DNA of 64,000 bases from Thermodesulfovibrio sp. 3462-1 (GCF_040451425.1 NZ_CP144374.1:1404501-1468500); one strand, 5' to 3'; counted from the stretch's first letter, positions 28,591 to 38,475 are shown. The notes: a model not told the origin generated them from the letters alone. Translations and numbers: made by a program.

Positions 28591-31500
28591 AGTTTTTTTC
28601 TTTTTCTCCAGAAGATCAACATCAAGACAAAGACTCTGGAGCTCTTTTACTAAAACATTGAATGACTCAGGAACTCCCGGTTCCAGTACAGGATGTCCTT
28701 TAACAATAGCCTCATACATGCGGGTTCTACCTGCTATATCATCGCTTTTTACAGTTAAAAACTCCTGAAGTGTATAAGCTGCTCCATATGCTTCCAAAGC
28801 CCATACTTCCATTTCTCCAAGTCTCTGGCCACCAAACTGTGCTTTACCTCCAAGAGGTTGCTGTGTTACAAGGGAATACGGACCTATGGAACGAGCATGA
28901 ATTTTATCTGCAACAAGATGATGCAGTTTGAGCATATACATATAGCCAACTGTAACAGGCCTCTCAAAAGGCTCACCTGTTCTTCCATCATAAAGAGTTA
29001 CCTGACCTGTTGCTGGAAACCCTGCTTTCTTAAGCATCTCTTTTATCTCATCTTCTTTTGCACCTTCAAAAACAGGGCTTGCCACATAAAGACCAAGAGC
29101 CTTAGCAGCCAATCCTAAATGAGTTTCAAGAATCTGCCCTACATTCATTCTTGAAGGAACACCTAAGGGATTAAGCACAATGTCAACAGGTGTTCCATCT
29201 TCAAGATATGGCATATCCTCTTCAGGCAGAACCATAGAGACAACGCCTTTATTTCCGTGCCTTCCTGCCATTTTGTCTCCAACCTGAATTTTTCTTTTCA
29301 TTGCAATGTAAACTTTAACTATCTGATTGACACCAGGAGGAAGCTCATCTCCCTTACGGATTCTTTCAATTTTTTCATTGTATTTTGCATAAATCTGCTT
29401 TATATGTTGCTCTACTTCTTTATTAACTCTGTTTACTTCTGCCTTAACATCTGGATCTTCTACCTTCAATTTGAGTAGTTGATTTACATCAAGAAGATTA
29501 ACAACTTTCTCTGTAAGTGCTTTTCCCTTTGGGCATAAGATTTTTTCACCTTTACGAACATCCTCAAGAACAATTTTACCCTGAAGTATTTTTCTGATTC
29601 TGCTTGCCTTTGTTTCTTTAAGAATTCTTATTTCATCTTCTCTGTCTCTTTCTATTCTTTTTATCTCTTCCTCTTCTATAGCAAGGGCTCTCCGAGATTT
29701 TTCCTTTCCTTTTCTTGTTAAAATTTTTACATCAATAACAACTCCTTCAATTCCTGGAGGCACATAAAGGCAGCTTTCTTTAACATCTTCTGCCTTTTCT
29801 CCAAATATGGCATAAAGAAGCTTTTCTTCAGGAGTATAAACTCTTTCTCCTTTGGGCGTTACTTTTCCAACAAGAATATCGCCTGCTTTTACCTTTGCAC
29901 CTATTCTTATAATTCCATCCTCATCAAGATCTTTAAGAAGCTCTTCATTGACATTTGGAATTTCTCTTGTAATCTCTTCAGGACCAAGCTTTGTGTCTCT
30001 ACATTCAATCTCAAATTCATCTATGTGAATGGAAGTATAAACATCCTCTTTCACAAGTCTTTCACTGATCAGGATAGCATCCTCAAAGTTATATCCACCC
30101 CAGGGCATGAATGCCACAAGAACATTTCTTCCAAGAGCAAGTTCACCTTTGTCCATACTTGGACCATCAGCAAGAATTGTTCCTCTTTCTACAGTCTGAC
30201 CAACTTTAACAATAGGCTTTTGAGTCATACATGTTCCTTGATTAGACTTGTGGAATTTTACAAGATTATATATGTCAACTCCACCACCTTCTTCAGTAAC
30301 TCTGACAACAATTCTTGTAGCATCAACATTTTCTACTATTCCTGCTCTTTTTGCAACAACAAGCCAGCCACTGTCCCTTGCTGCATAAAGCTCCATTCCT
30401 GTACCAACTACTGGAGCTTCAGTTTGAATTAAAGGAACAGCCTGTCTTTGCATATTAGAACCCATAAGTGCTCTATTTGCATCATCATTTTCAAGAAAAG
30501 GAATTAAAGAAGCAGACAAACTAACAATCTGTTTTGGAGAGACATCCATATATTCCACTTCATCGCGTGATACCATTTTGAAGTCTCCCTTAACTCTTGC
30601 TGAAACAGTCTCTCCGATAATATTTCCATCTTTATCTACAGGAGTTGTTGCCTCTGCAATAACATAGTTTTCACTTTCAAGAGCACTTAAATAATGAACC
30701 TCATTTGTAACTTTTCCATTAACCACTTTTCTGTAAGGAGATTCTATAAAACCAAACTCATTTATTCTTGCATAAGTGGCAAGAGAAGTTATAAGTCCGA
30801 TGTTTGGTCCTTCAGGGGTCTCAATAGGACATATTCTTCCATAATGAGTTGGATGGACATCTCGCACTTCAAATCCTGCTCTTTCACGGGTCAGTCCTCC
30901 AGGTCCTAAAGCACTGAGTCTGCGTTTGTGTGTAATTTCACTTAATGGATTTGTTTGATCCATAAATTGACTGAGCTGGCTGGTGCTAAAAAACTCTTTA
31001 ATTGCTGCCATTACAGGCTTTGTATTTATAACATCATGAGGCATTGCTGTTTCAACCTCTGTAATTGTCATCTTCTCTCTAATTGCTCTTTCCATTCGCA
31101 CCAATCCAATACGGAACTGATTTTCAAGAAGTTCACCAACTCCTCTGACTCTTCTGTTTCCAAGATGATCTATATCATCAACCTCTCCTTTGCCTGTTCT
31201 GAGATTGAGAAGATATTTAACAATTTCTATAATATCTTTGTCAGTAAGCACTCTCACTTCAAGTGGAATGTCAAGTCCTAATTTCTGATTTAATTTAAGC
31301 CTTCCCACTGCTGAAAGATCATATCTTTTTGGATCAAAAAACAATCCATAAAAGAGTTCCTCAGCAGCCTCTTCAGTAGCAGGTTCTCCTGGTCTTAATT
31401 TTTTATATATTTCTCTTAAAGCATCCTTTTTGCTGGTAACTCTGTCAGTAAGCAATGTTTCTCGTAATGATGGAAGATAGTTAACATTATCTATGAAAAG

Positions 31501-32508
31501 CAGATCTAATTTTTGGATTCTGGCAGCTATAATTCTATGTAAAGCTTCTTCTGTAATCTCTTTATTACTGTCAACTATAACTTCACCTGTTTCAGGATCA
31601 ACAATATCTGAAAGAGTTATTCTCCCTATGATTTCACTTTTTGAAATTGGTATTTCCTGGATTCCTGCTTCTTTAATTTTTTTCAGTGCATACCTCGTAA
31701 TTTTACTGCCTTCCTTTACTATAATCTCGCCATCAGGACCAACAATATCTATTTTTGTTCTAACTCCCATCAAAATATCACTTACAACTCTGGTAAAGGT
31801 TTCGTCTTTAATTCTTATTTCCTCTATGGGGTAAAAAATTTTCAACAGATCTTCATTTGTATATCCCAATGCCTTAAGAACAATGGTGGCTGGAAGTTTT
31901 TTTCTCTTGTCAATTCTCACATAAAGAAGATCCTTTGAGTCAAACTCAAAATCAAGCCAGGAGCCTCTTACAGGAATAATTCTTGCAGAGTAAAGAAATC
32001 TTCCGCTTATTCTGCTTTTACTTCTATCTGGCGCAAAATAAACACCAGGAGACCTGTGCAACTGGCTAACAATAACTCTCTCAACTCCGTTTATTATAAA
32101 GCTACCGGTCTCTGTCATCATTGGAAGGTCGCCAAGAAAAACTTCCTGTTGTCTTGATTCTTTGAGAAACTTCCTTCCCTCTTCATCTTTATCCCATATA
32201 TTTAAACGAACCTTCATTTTTATAGGAACTGAATAAGTTAATCCCTTAACCATACATTCATAAGGGCTGAGCTTCGGTTCTCCAACTGAGTAGGAAATAA
32301 ACTCTATTGTAGTTGTTCCATTGTAATCACTTATTGGGAAAACACTGTTTAAAGCTGATTGAAGCCCCTCATCTGCTCTTTCCTCTGGTGGAACATCTTT
32401 TTGAAGAAATTTTTCAAAAGATTTTTTCTGAAACTCTAAAAGATAAGGTACCTCCACAAGTGGAGGTACCTTTCCGAAGTTTATTCTCTCTCTTAAAGGC
32501 TTTATCAT
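28588..32508 (-). CDS. rpoB: RNA polymerase beta subunit
   Basis: RpoB, 1306 residues, forms the other half of the catalytic cleft. The rifampicin region is recognisable ([19 protein letters not shown] with [12 protein letters not shown]). The C-terminal region with [12 protein letters not shown] and the clamp [12 protein letters not shown] motifs are present. It is in the standard order rplL-rpoB-rpoC. A perfect 11-bp inverted repeat lies at codons 13-20, at the start of the message. The ATG at 32508 has an AGGAG-like site upstream. Confidence 0.97.
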   Translation of the reverse strand: MIKPLRERINFGKVPPLVEVPYLLEFQKKSFEKFLQKDVPPEERADEGLQSALNSVFPISDYNGTTTIEFISYSVGEPKLSPYECMVKGLTYSVPIKMKVRLNIWDKDEEGRKFLKESRQQEVFLGDLPMMTETGSFIINGVERVIVSQLHRSPGVYFAPDRSKSRISGRFLYSARIIPVRGSWLDFEFDSKDLLYVRIDKRKKLPATIVLKALGYTNEDLLKIFYPIEEIRIKDETFTRVVSDILMGVRTKIDIVGPDGEIIVKEGSKITRYALKKIKEAGIQEIPISKSEIIGRITLSDIVDPETGEVIVDSNKEITEEALHRIIAARIQKLDLLFIDNVNYLPSLRETLLTDRVTSKKDALREIYKKLRPGEPATEEAAEELFYGLFFDPKRYDLSAVGRLKLNQKLGLDIPLEVRVLTDKDIIEIVKYLLNLRTGKGEVDDIDHLGNRRVRGVGELLENQFRIGLVRMERAIREKMTITEVETAMPHDVINTKPVMAAIKEFFSTSQLSQFMDQTNPLSEITHKRRLSALGPGGLTRERAGFEVRDVHPTHYGRICPIETPEGPNIGLITSLATYARINEFGFIESPYRKVVNGKVTNEVHYLSALESENYVIAEATTPVDKDGNIIGETVSARVKGDFKMVSRDEVEYMDVSPKQIVSLSASLIPFLENDDANRALMGSNMQRQAVPLIQTEAPVVGTGMELYAARDSGWLVVAKRAGIVENVDATRIVVRVTEEGGGVDIYNLVKFHKSNQGTCMTQKPIVKVGQTVERGTILADGPSMDKGELALGRNVLVAFMPWGGYNFEDAILISERLVKEDVYTSIHIDEFEIECRDTKLGPEEITREIPNVNEELLKDLDEDGIIRIGAKVKAGDILVGKVTPKGERVYTPEEKLLYAIFGEKAEDVKESCLYVPPGIEGVVIDVKILTRKGKEKSRRALAIEEEEIKRIERDREDEIRILKETKASRIRKILQGKIVLEDVRKGEKILCPKGKALTEKVVNLLDVNQLLKLKVEDPDVKAEVNRVNKEVEQHIKQIYAKYNEKIERIRKGDELPPGVNQIVKVYIAMKRKIQVGDKMAGRHGNKGVVSMVLPEEDMPYLEDGTPVDIVLNPLGVPSRMNVGQILETHLGLAAKALGLYVASPVFEGAKEDEIKEMLKKAGFPATGQVTLYDGRTGEPFERPVTVGYMYMLKLHHLVADKIHARSIGPYSLVTQQPLGGKAQFGGQRLGEMEVWALEAYGAAYTLQEFLTVKSDDIAGRTRMYEAIVKGHPVLEPGVPESFNVLVKELQSLCLDVDLLEKKKKT
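32447..32470. repeat. Perfect 11-bp hairpin in the 5' end of rpoB
   Basis: GGTACCTCCAC (32447-32457) and GTGGAGGTACC (32460-32470) are perfect reverse complements separated by 2 nt. They encode a VPPLVEVP stretch about 13 codons into rpoB. The stem is GC-rich in an AT-rich genome and could affect translation or RNase cleavage. Confidence 0.7.
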
Positions 32509-32535
32509 GGTTCTCCTTCTTTTTTTTAAGATTTT

Positions 32536-32925
32536 TTACTGTATTTCTACAGTTGCTCCTTCAGCTTCAAGTTTTGCTTTGATTGTTTCAGCTTCCTCCT
32601 TGGAAACACCTGTCTTAACTGGTTTTGGAGCACCATCAACCAAATCTTTAGCCTCTTTAAGACCAAGTCCAGTAAGCTCTCTTACCACCTTAATTACCTG
32701 AATTTTCTTGTCTCCTGCTGCCTTTAAGATTACATCAAAACTTGTTTTCTCTTCAGCTGCTGGGGCTGCTGCTTGAGCTGCTGGGGCACCTGGTGCTGCT
32801 GCTTGAACTGCCACTGGTGCTGCTGTCACTCCATATCTTTCCTCAAACTCTTTAATAAACTGACTGAGTTCAAGAATTGTTAGATTGTCAAAAAATTGAA
32901 AGACCTCTTCTTTTGTAATTGCCAT
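32536..32925 (-). CDS. rplL: 50S ribosomal protein L7/L12
   Basis: This is the stalk protein that recruits translation factors. The 129-residue sequence has the N-terminal dimerisation domain, an Ala/Pro hinge (about residues 37-58) and the C-terminal domain with [24 protein letters not shown]. Length and order (after rplJ) are canonical. It has a GGAGG site 5' of the ATG. The spacing to rplJ is 14 nt, and 27 nt separate it from rpoB with no visible terminator, so rpoB can be read through. Confidence 0.97.
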   Translation of the reverse strand: MAITKEEVFQFFDNLTILELSQFIKEFEERYGVTAAPVAVQAAAPGAPAAQAAAPAAEEKTSFDVILKAAGDKKIQVIKVVRELTGLGLKEAKDLVDGAPKPVKTGVSKEEAETIKAKLEAEGATVEIQ

Positions 32926-32939
32926 AATTCTTCCTCCTT

Positions 32940-33467
32940 TTATTGAGCTTTCTTATTTTTCAATGCTTCTAATGCATAAAGTAATTTAAGAGTAACTCCA
33001 TGCATTGCATAAGCCATTTTACTAAGTGGAGAACTCATTCCACCAACAAGCATACCGAGTAAGACATTCTTTGAAGGTAGTTTTGAAATCTCCTTAAGTT
33101 CTGCTGGAGAGCATACCTTACCTTCAACAACACCCTGTTTAATTTTAAATTTTTCATTCTTTTCGGAAAAATCAAGGACTTTTTTAACTGTAACAACAGG
33201 GTCATCATAACCAAAAACAACGCCTGTGCATCCCTTTAAGGAACTTTCCAACTGCTGCCTTAAAGATGCATCTGTCATAGCTATCCTGAAAAGAGTATTT
33301 TTACATACCTTATACTCTCCACCAGAGTCTTTAATTGCCTGCCTTAATTCTGAAACTTCAGCAACAGTTAAGCCCTGAAAATCAGTTAAAATAAAAGACT
33401 TGGCTTTGGATAGCTTGTCAACAAGTTCTTCAACTCTTTTTTTCTTTGTTTCTTTTGTAGTACTCAG
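32940..33467 (-). CDS. rplJ: 50S ribosomal protein L10
   Basis: L10 anchors the L7/L12 stalk. I place the start at CTG 33467, giving 175 residues, the usual L10 length. It is 5-6 nt after an AAAGGAGGT (33481-33473), and no ATG, GTG or TTG lies nearby in frame. The frame is open further upstream to an ATG at 33518, but that would add 17 non-family residues and skip the ribosome site. The protein reads [22 protein letters not shown], a typical L10 start. Expression should be controlled by the L10 leader upstream. Confidence 0.9.
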   Translation of the reverse strand: MSTTKETKKKRVEELVDKLSKAKSFILTDFQGLTVAEVSELRQAIKDSGGEYKVCKNTLFRIAMTDASLRQQLESSLKGCTGVVFGYDDPVVTVKKVLDFSEKNEKFKIKQGVVEGKVCSPAELKEISKLPSKNVLLGMLVGGMSSPLSKMAYAMHGVTLKLLYALEALKNKKAQ

Positions 33468-33502
33468 ATTATACCTCCTTTCCCGGACAGCGGTGCGGTC
33501 TT

Positions 33503-33549
33503 CTTCAATATGGTTCAAAGTTGTTCAACATTGTTTAACATTGTTCAAT
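33503..33549 (-). repeat. Five-unit 10-nt repeat array upstream of rplJ
   Basis: On the + strand TTCAA/GTTCA/GTTTA units begin at 33503, 33513, 33523, 33533 and 33543, an exact 10-nt period. The stretch 33523-33538 is identical to the rpoB-rpoC spacer array. It lies between the L10 leader core and the L10 start. Confidence 0.8.
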
Positions 33550-33602
33550 CTCGGCAGGCGGCTGTACCATTAAGCCTCATGGCACCTGCTGTCTCAGATT
33601 AT
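33545..33602 (-). promoter_or_regulatory. Ribosomal L10 leader
   Basis: On the minus strand, GAGACAGCAGGTGCC, a GGCTTAATGGTAC loop region and GCCGCCTGCCGAGA form the conserved L10 leader, which binds L10(L12)4 to repress translation of rplJL. The core is clear by resemblance to the B. subtilis leader. Exact ends are estimates. Confidence 0.75.
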
Positions 33603-33606
33603 TAAT

Positions 33607-33623
33607 AACAGGCAAAGCCTGTT
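33607..33623 (-). terminator. Hairpin just after rplA
   Basis: AACAGGC and GCCTGTT are perfect inverted repeats (7 bp, 3-nt loop) directly following the rplA stop, with an AT-rich tail. It may be a weak terminator, attenuator or mRNA 3' end stabiliser before the L10 leader. Confidence 0.45.
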
Positions 33624-34310
33624 TTAAAGTTTAAGCTTTGATATATCTATTTTCAAACCAGGTCCCATTGTAGAAGAAAGAACTACTTTTTTAATATATT
33701 TTCCCTTTGATGTTGGTGGCTTTGCTTTAATTACTGATTTCAAAACTGCTATAGCATTCTCAACAAGCTTTTCTTTATCAAAGGAGAGTTTACCTATAGG
33801 AACATGAACAACACCGCCTTTGTCAGTTCTGTATTCAATTTTTCCTGCCTTTGCTTCCTTTACTGCTTTCGCAATATCAAAAGTTACTGTGCCAAGTTTT
33901 GGATTTGGCATTAATCCTCTTGGACCAAGGATTTTACCGAGTTTACCAACCTGCGACATCATATCAGGAGTAGCAATAGCTCTATCAAACTCAAGCCGGC
34001 CCTGCTGAATCTTCTCTATTAAATCTTCTGCTCCAATATAATCAGCTCCAGCCTGTTCTGCCTCTTTTTCTTTCTCACCTTTAGCAAAAACCAGAACCCT
34101 AACCTGTTTTCCTGTTCCATGTGGAAGAACTACAGTACTGCGAACAACCTGATCTGATTTTCTCGGATCCACTCCTAAATTTATTGCCATCTCAACAGTC
34201 TCATCAAATTTAGTAAAGCTATTTTCTTTTAGAAAATCAATTGCTTCCTCAAGTGTATACTCTCTTGTAGTGTCTAATTTTTCTTTCACAGCAGCTAATT
34301 TTTTACCCAT
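33624..34310 (-). CDS. rplA: 50S ribosomal protein L1
   Basis: This 228-residue L1 binds 23S rRNA at the E-site stalk. The [21 protein letters not shown] and [16 protein letters not shown] signatures are present. It is 5 nt after rplK, in the canonical rplK-rplA order, and is followed by a hairpin. In bacteria L1 also represses rplK-rplA translation at a site upstream of rplK. No clear L1-type mimic was resolved here. Confidence 0.97.
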   Translation of the reverse strand: MGKKLAAVKEKLDTTREYTLEEAIDFLKENSFTKFDETVEMAINLGVDPRKSDQVVRSTVVLPHGTGKQVRVLVFAKGEKEKEAEQAGADYIGAEDLIEKIQQGRLEFDRAIATPDMMSQVGKLGKILGPRGLMPNPKLGTVTFDIAKAVKEAKAGKIEYRTDKGGVVHVPIGKLSFDKEKLVENAIAVLKSVIKAKPPTSKGKYIKKVVLSSTMGPGLKIDISKLKL

Positions 34311-34315
34311 CTATA

Positions 34316-34744
34316 TTACCCCCTTATCTCCACACCCATACTTTTTGCAGTGCCAATAATCATTTTCATTGCAGCCTCTAAGGACTTTGTATTTAAATCT
34401 GGTAGCTTTGTTTTTGCTATTTCTTCAACCTGTTTCATTGTCAATGTGCCTACCTTTTCTTTTCCTGTTGCACCAGAACCTTTTATAATCCCAGCAGCTT
34501 TTTTAATAAGCTCACTTGCAGGAGGAGTCTTGAGTATGAAGGTAAAGGATCTATCCTTGTAGATAGTTAATACAACAGGAATAAGGGTATCTCCCATATT
34601 TTGCGTCTGAGCATTAAATTGTTTGCAAAATTCCATAATGTTGATACCATGTGGCCCCAATGCAGGTCCTACTGGCGGAGCAGGGTTTGCTTTACCTGCA
34701 GGTATTACAAGTTTTACCTGTGCTGTTACTTCCTTTTTTGCCAT
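34316..34744 (-). CDS. rplK: 50S ribosomal protein L11
   Basis: L11 forms the GTPase-associated centre with L10/L12. The 142-residue protein has the N-terminal [16 protein letters not shown] and the FCKQFNAQT core, with C-terminal MGVEIRG. Length and order are standard. It lies 14 nt after nusG with a GGAGG ribosome site and 5 nt before rplA, so the two are translated together. Confidence 0.97.
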   Translation of the reverse strand: MAKKEVTAQVKLVIPAGKANPAPPVGPALGPHGINIMEFCKQFNAQTQNMGDTLIPVVLTIYKDRSFTFILKTPPASELIKKAAGIIKGSGATGKEKVGTLTMKQVEEIAKTKLPDLNTKSLEAAMKMIIGTAKSMGVEIRG

Positions 34745-34758
34745 AATTTGTTCCTCCT

Positions 34759-35283
34759 TTAAACCTTTTCAACCTGTGAAAAATTAAGTTCTACAGGTGT
34801 CTGTCTACCAAAAATGCTTACCATAACCTTAACTCTTTCATGTTCAGAATCTACTTCATCAATATATCCTGTAAAATTAGTAAATGGACCATCGGTAATT
34901 CTAACTGTTTCTCCTTTTTCAAAATGAGTTTTTATCTGTGGAGCCCTGCCTTTTTCCAGTTGCTGCAGAATCATTTCTACTTCTTCTTCTGGAATAGGTG
35001 AAGGTTTTTTACCGCCAACAAATCCTGTTACTCTCTGAGTGGTTCTTATCAAATGCCATGTATCTTCATTTAGTTCCATCTCTACAAGAATATATCCGGG
35101 ATAAAATTTCTTTTCCTGTTCTTTTTTCTTTTTCCCTTTGACTTCAATTATCTTTTCAGTGGGAATCAGGATTCTTGAAATTTTATCCTCAAGTCCCTTG
35201 CTCTTAACTCTTTCTTCAATTGAAGCTTTAACCTTTTCTTCAAACCCTGACATTGTATGAACCACATACCACTGTTTTGCCAT
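34759..35283 (-). CDS. nusG: Transcription antitermination factor NusG
   Basis: NusG, 174 residues, couples RNA polymerase elongation and rho or ribosomes. The N-terminal NGN domain ([14 protein letters not shown], then [11 protein letters not shown]) and the C-terminal KOW domain ([19 protein letters not shown]) are intact. It is directly after secE with 4 nt between, the classical secE-nusG pair. Confidence 0.97.
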   Translation of the reverse strand: MAKQWYVVHTMSGFEEKVKASIEERVKSKGLEDKISRILIPTEKIIEVKGKKKKEQEKKFYPGYILVEMELNEDTWHLIRTTQRVTGFVGGKKPSPIPEEEVEMILQQLEKGRAPQIKTHFEKGETVRITDGPFTNFTGYIDEVDSEHERVKVMVSIFGRQTPVELNFSQVEKV

Positions 35284-35287
35284 ATTT

Positions 35288-35473
35288 TCACCTAATAAAC
35301 GCAGTTACAATTCTTGATAAAACAAAATCTATTAAACCGAGAAAAAAGGAGATTAAAACTACTGTTACAATTACTACCCATGTAGAGGCTATTACTTCGT
35401 GTTTTTTAGGATAATTAACCTTTTTTGCCTCTATTTTTACTTCATTAAGAAAATTCCTAAGCCTTGATATCAT
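35288..35473 (-). CDS. secE: Preprotein translocase subunit SecE
   Basis: This 61-residue SecE has a short amphipathic region (FLNEVKIEAKKVNYPKKHE) and a single membrane helix (residues about 30-55), the minimal bacterial form. It stabilises SecY. The starting ATG at 35473 is downstream of tRNA-Trp with a GAGG-type site. Position between tRNA-Trp and nusG is canonical. Confidence 0.93.
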   Translation of the reverse strand: MISRLRNFLNEVKIEAKKVNYPKKHEVIASTWVVIVTVVLISFFLGLIDFVLSRIVTAFIR

Positions 35474-35499
35474 TTTTCACCTCAAAAAAACATGATGAA

Positions 35500-35573
35500 C
35501 AGGCCAGGAGGGATTTGAACCCCCATCCCCCGGATTTGGAGTCCGGTGCTCTATCCGTTGGAGCTACTGGCCT
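35500..35573 (-). tRNA. tRNA-Trp (CCA)
   Basis: Minus-strand acceptor AGGCCAG (35573-35567) pairs with CTGGCCT. The anticodon loop reads CTCCAAA, giving anticodon CCA. The discriminator is G and no CCA tail is encoded. It sits between rpmG and secE, a common bacterial arrangement. Confidence 0.97.
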
Positions 35574-35577
35574 ATTC

Positions 35578-35730
35578 TTAAGCTTTTGTTTCTTTATGTA
35601 ATGTATGTCTTCTACAATGCTTGCAATATTTTTTTAATTGCAACTTATCAGGCGTAGTTTTTTTATTCTTTGTTGTGGAATAATTTTTACTTTTACATTC
35701 AGTACACTGAAGTAGAATTATATCTCTCAT
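35578..35730 (-). CDS. rpmG: 50S ribosomal protein L33
   Basis: This 50-residue protein begins [17 protein letters not shown] and contains CTEC and CKHC, the zinc-binding form of L33. The ATG is at 35730, 5 nt after the tuf stop; it ends 5 nt before tRNA-Trp. The zinc form, as opposed to the C-minus form, is the usual one under zinc-replete growth. It belongs to the conserved tuf-rpmG-trnW-secE-nusG cluster. Confidence 0.93.
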   Translation of the reverse strand: MRDIILLQCTECKSKNYSTTKNKKTTPDKLQLKKYCKHCRRHTLHKETKA

Positions 35731-35734
35731 TTTT

Positions 35735-36934
35735 TTACTCCAGCACCTCTGTAACTACACCTGCACCTACTGTTCTTCCACCTTCTCTTATGGCAAACCT
35801 CAATCCCTCTTCCATTGCTATAGGTGCTATCAACTCTACTGTGAGATTTACGTTGTCACCAGGCATTACCATCTCCACTCCCTCAGGTAACTTTATCACT
35901 CCTGTTACATCTGTGGTCCTGAAATAAAACTGCGGCCTGTATCCATTGAAAAAGGGTGTGTGCCTACCACCTTCTTCCTTCGTCAATACATAAACCTCTG
36001 CCTTAAATTTAGTATGTGGCGTAATACTCCCTGGCTTAGCCAATACCATCCCACGCTCTACTTCATCCTTGCCTATACCCCTAAGCAAAACTCCTATGTT
36101 GTCCCCTGCTCTTCCTTCGTCAAGTATCTTACGAAACATCTCTATCCCTGTGGCTACTGTCTTGCGTGTCTCCCTTAGTCCCACTATCTCTACTTCATCT
36201 CCTACCTTTATTATCCCTCTTTCTACTCTCCCTGTAACTACTGTCCCACGACCAGAGATGCTAAATACATCCTCTATGGGCATTAAAAATGGCTTGTCTA
36301 TCGGTCTCTCAGGCTCAGGAATGTAGTTATCCAACGCATCAAGTAATTCCTGGATGGGTTTATACTCAGGTGCATTCGGATCTCTACTGGAACTCTCCAG
36401 TGCTTTCAGCGCACTACCCCTCACTACAGGTATCTCATCACCAGGAAATCCATACTTGCTCAGTAGCTCCCTTACTTCAAGTTCTACTAAGTCCAACAGT
36501 TCAGGATCATCTACCATGTCTGTCTTGTTCATAAATACTACTATGTATGGTACCCCTACTTGCCTGGCAAGCAGTATGTGCTCCCTGGTCTGCGGCATTG
36601 GTCCATCATTTGCAGCTACTACAAGTATTGAACCATCCATCTGTGCCGCTCCAGTTATCATGTTCTTTATATAGTCTGCATGCCCAGGACAGTCTACATG
36701 CGCATAATGACGCTTTTCTGTCTCATATTCTACATGCGCTGTGTTTATCGTTATCCCCCTTGCTTTCTCCTCAGGTGCATTGTCTATCTGATCATAACTC
36801 CTGTACTGCGCCATCCCCTTGAGCTCCAGATACTTCGTTATCGCTGCTGTCAAAGTGGTCTTGCCATGGTCAATATGCCCAATTGTCCCTACATTTACAT
36901 GCGGCTTCTTCCTCTCAAACTTTGCCTTTCCCAT
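35735..36934 (-). CDS. tuf: Elongation factor Tu
   Basis: EF-Tu, 399 residues, delivers aminoacyl-tRNA to the ribosome. GTPase motifs [18 protein letters not shown] and NKTDMVDD are intact, followed by domains 2 and 3 ([18 protein letters not shown], then FRTTDVTGV). It follows four tRNA genes as in the E. coli tufB locus. Codon use differs from its neighbours, with more G-ending codons (AGG, AAG, GAG, GGG) where neighbours use A-ending ones; this may reflect high expression or gene conversion with a second tuf copy. Confidence 0.97.
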   Translation of the reverse strand: MGKAKFERKKPHVNVGTIGHIDHGKTTLTAAITKYLELKGMAQYRSYDQIDNAPEEKARGITINTAHVEYETEKRHYAHVDCPGHADYIKNMITGAAQMDGSILVVAANDGPMPQTREHILLARQVGVPYIVVFMNKTDMVDDPELLDLVELEVRELLSKYGFPGDEIPVVRGSALKALESSSRDPNAPEYKPIQELLDALDNYIPEPERPIDKPFLMPIEDVFSISGRGTVVTGRVERGIIKVGDEVEIVGLRETRKTVATGIEMFRKILDEGRAGDNIGVLLRGIGKDEVERGMVLAKPGSITPHTKFKAEVYVLTKEEGGRHTPFFNGYRPQFYFRTTDVTGVIKLPEGVEMVMPGDNVNLTVELIAPIAMEEGLRFAIREGGRTVGAGVVTEVLE

Positions 36935-36977
36935 TACCTTCCTCCTTAAAATCTTTAAAACTTTGTTTTCTTCTTAA

Positions 36978-37050
36978 AGCCCATGACCGGGATCGAACCG
37001 GTGGCCTCGTCCTTACCAAGGACGTGCTCTGCCAACTGAGCTACATGGGC
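36978..37050 (-). tRNA. tRNA-Thr (GGT)
   Basis: Minus-strand acceptor GCCCATG pairs with CATGGGC; the anticodon loop TTGGTAA gives GGT. The discriminator is T. It is the last of four tRNAs before tuf, equivalent in order to E. coli thrT. Confidence 0.97.
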
Positions 37051-37057
37051 ATAAAAA

Positions 37058-37129
37058 AGCGGGAAACGGGATTTGAACCCGCGACCCTCAGCTTGGAAGG
37101 CTGACGCTCTACCGCTGAGCTATTCCCGC
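37058..37129 (-). tRNA. tRNA-Gly (TCC)
   Basis: Minus-strand acceptor GCGGGAA pairs with TTCCCGC; the anticodon loop CTTCCAA gives TCC. It corresponds in order to E. coli glyT. Confidence 0.97.
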
Positions 37130-37134
37130 ATATA

Positions 37135-37217
37135 TGGAGGGGGAAGGATTCGAACCTTCGAAGGCAAACGCCAACAGGTTTACAGCCTGTCCCCTTTGGC
37201 CACTCGGGTACCCCTCC
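37135..37217 (-). tRNA. tRNA-Tyr (GTA)
   Basis: Minus-strand acceptor GGAGGGG pairs with CCCCTCC; the anticodon loop CTGTAAA gives GTA. The variable arm is long (class II), as expected for bacterial tRNA-Tyr. It corresponds to E. coli tyrU. Confidence 0.97.
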
Positions 37218-37255
37218 ATTGTTAATATTATATCTTTTTATTTTCAAGCAATTCA

Positions 37256-37328
37256 AGCCACCGAAGGGATTTGAACCCCCGACCCGCTGATTACAAATCA
37301 GCTGCTCTACCCGCTGAGCTACGGTGGC
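37256..37328 (-). tRNA. tRNA-Thr (TGT)
   Basis: Minus-strand acceptor GCCACCG pairs with CGGTGGC; the anticodon loop TTTGTAA gives TGT. It is the first gene of the tRNA-tuf-rpl-rpo run and corresponds to E. coli thrU. Confidence 0.97.
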
Positions 37329-37341
37329 ATTTATAACTTAT

Positions 37342-37371
37342 AATATAAGAATTTTTAGAGATAATTGTCAA
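37342..37371 (-). promoter_or_regulatory. Promoter of the tRNA-tuf operon
   Basis: On the minus strand a perfect -35 TTGACA (37371-37366) is followed after 17-18 nt by TTATAT/TATATT (37348-37342). It is 14 nt upstream of tRNA-Thr(TGT), correct for transcription of the tRNA cluster and tuf. Confidence 0.7.
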
Positions 37372-37438
37372 CTTTTTAAAAAAAACATATAATAATATTT
37401 TAAAATATTTTAACAAAATAATCTAAATGGAGGAAAAA

Positions 37439-37840
37439 ATGAATACCAAAGTAAAAGAAATAATGAACACCAAACTGGAAACAATAAAACCTGAGGAAAC
37501 AGTTTATGATGCTATTGAAAGACTGGTTGATAAAAGAATGAGGTCTTTAATAGTTCTGCCAAGAGACGAAAAAGATGTATATGGAGTAATAACTGTCAGA
37601 GATATTGTCTTTAAAGTAATTGCAAAAAACCTTGATCCCCACAAAATCAGAGTAGAAGAAATTGCATCAAAACCTGTTATAAGCATTGATAAAGAAACAG
37701 AATTGGAACATCTAATAAAGCTTATGGAAAAATTCAACATAGCAAGAGTTTTTGTTCATGAAGGTAAAGCAATTGTTGGAGTTGTATCTTTACTGGATGT
37801 AATGGGTGCTTCTTTAATAGAAAGAGCAAGGAGACAATGA
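37439..37840 (+). CDS. CBS-domain pair protein
   Basis: This 133-residue protein is two CBS domains (MNTKLETIKPEETVYDAIERL and a second starting near VEEIASKPVISI), the adenosyl-nucleotide sensing fold. The ATG at 37439 is chosen because GGAGG at 37429-37433 precedes it; an ATG at 37427 lies upstream of that site. It overlaps the DUF47 gene start by 4 bp, so it is co-transcribed with the disrupted phosphate-transport pair. Its ligand and partner are unknown. Residues 90-115 contain the second GVVSLLDVM motif. Confidence 0.85.
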   Translation: MNTKVKEIMNTKLETIKPEETVYDAIERLVDKRMRSLIVLPRDEKDVYGVITVRDIVFKVIAKNLDPHKIRVEEIASKPVISIDKETELEHLIKLMEKFNIARVFVHEGKAIVGVVSLLDVMGASLIERARRQ

Positions 37841-38471
37841 TGCTCAATAAAATTATTTCTGGTAGCAAATTAGAAAAAAAAGTAATAGAAGATATTAAAA
37901 CGCATATAAAAATTTTATGTTCAGCAACTGAATGCTTTAAGTCTGCCATAACAACAGCCAATGTTGAAGCTACATTCTGCGTTGCAGATTTTGAAAGAGA
38001 GGCTGATTCAATTAGAAGAAGAATTATCTCTACAATCCATGAGGGTGCCTTTTTACCCTTTATAAGACCTAACATCTGCAAATTTATAGAAATGGTTGAT
38101 GAAGCCTTTGATGTTCTTGAAGATGCTGGCTTTGAATTTAGATATATTAACATGGAACTTTATAAGATAATTGAATCGGAATGTGTAAAAATTGCTTCCA
38201 TAAATACCAATATATGTGAACTCCTTTCAATTGCCTTTGACAGTCTGATTACTAAAGGAGACCTTAAGGAAAAAATCTTGCCATAAGAATATATGAAAAG
38301 CAGGTTGATGACCTTAAGTTTGATATAACAGAAAAATTAAGAAAAGTTGAGATAAAAAACTTTTGGGATGGCAAAATAATATCAGATTTTGTAGAGTATT
38401 TAACAAAAATAAGTGATTTAATAAAAGATGCAAGTGATTATCTTTATGTAATTGAGATAAGCCTGAGATAA
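37837..38471 (+). pseudogene. DUF47/PhoU-like phosphate-transport accessory protein, frameshifted
   Basis: The 149-residue first frame (ATG 37837) matches the N-terminal two thirds of the DUF47/TIGR00153 family (DFEREADSIRRRI, then DEAFDVLEDAGF). It stops at TAA 38284-38286. The missing C-terminus (LAIRIYEKQVDDLKFDI to the stop at 38469-38471) is found in another frame. The switch is at a run of six A (about 38270-38275); seven A would join both parts. Such proteins accompany PiT transporters, and the pit gene follows 4 nt later and is also broken. Confidence 0.75.
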
Positions 38472-38475
38472 CTTT

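Noticed and set aside
24390-32500. Many + strand open frames opposite rpoB and rpoC
   Set aside because: They are antisense shadows with poor composition and no ribosome sites.
36069-36822. Long + strand open frames opposite tuf
   Set aside because: They are low-complexity antisense frames produced by the G-ending codon bias of tuf and match no family.
37837-38471. Stop codon of DUF47 as selenocysteine or read-through
   Set aside because: The stop is TAA, and the continuing sequence is in a different frame.
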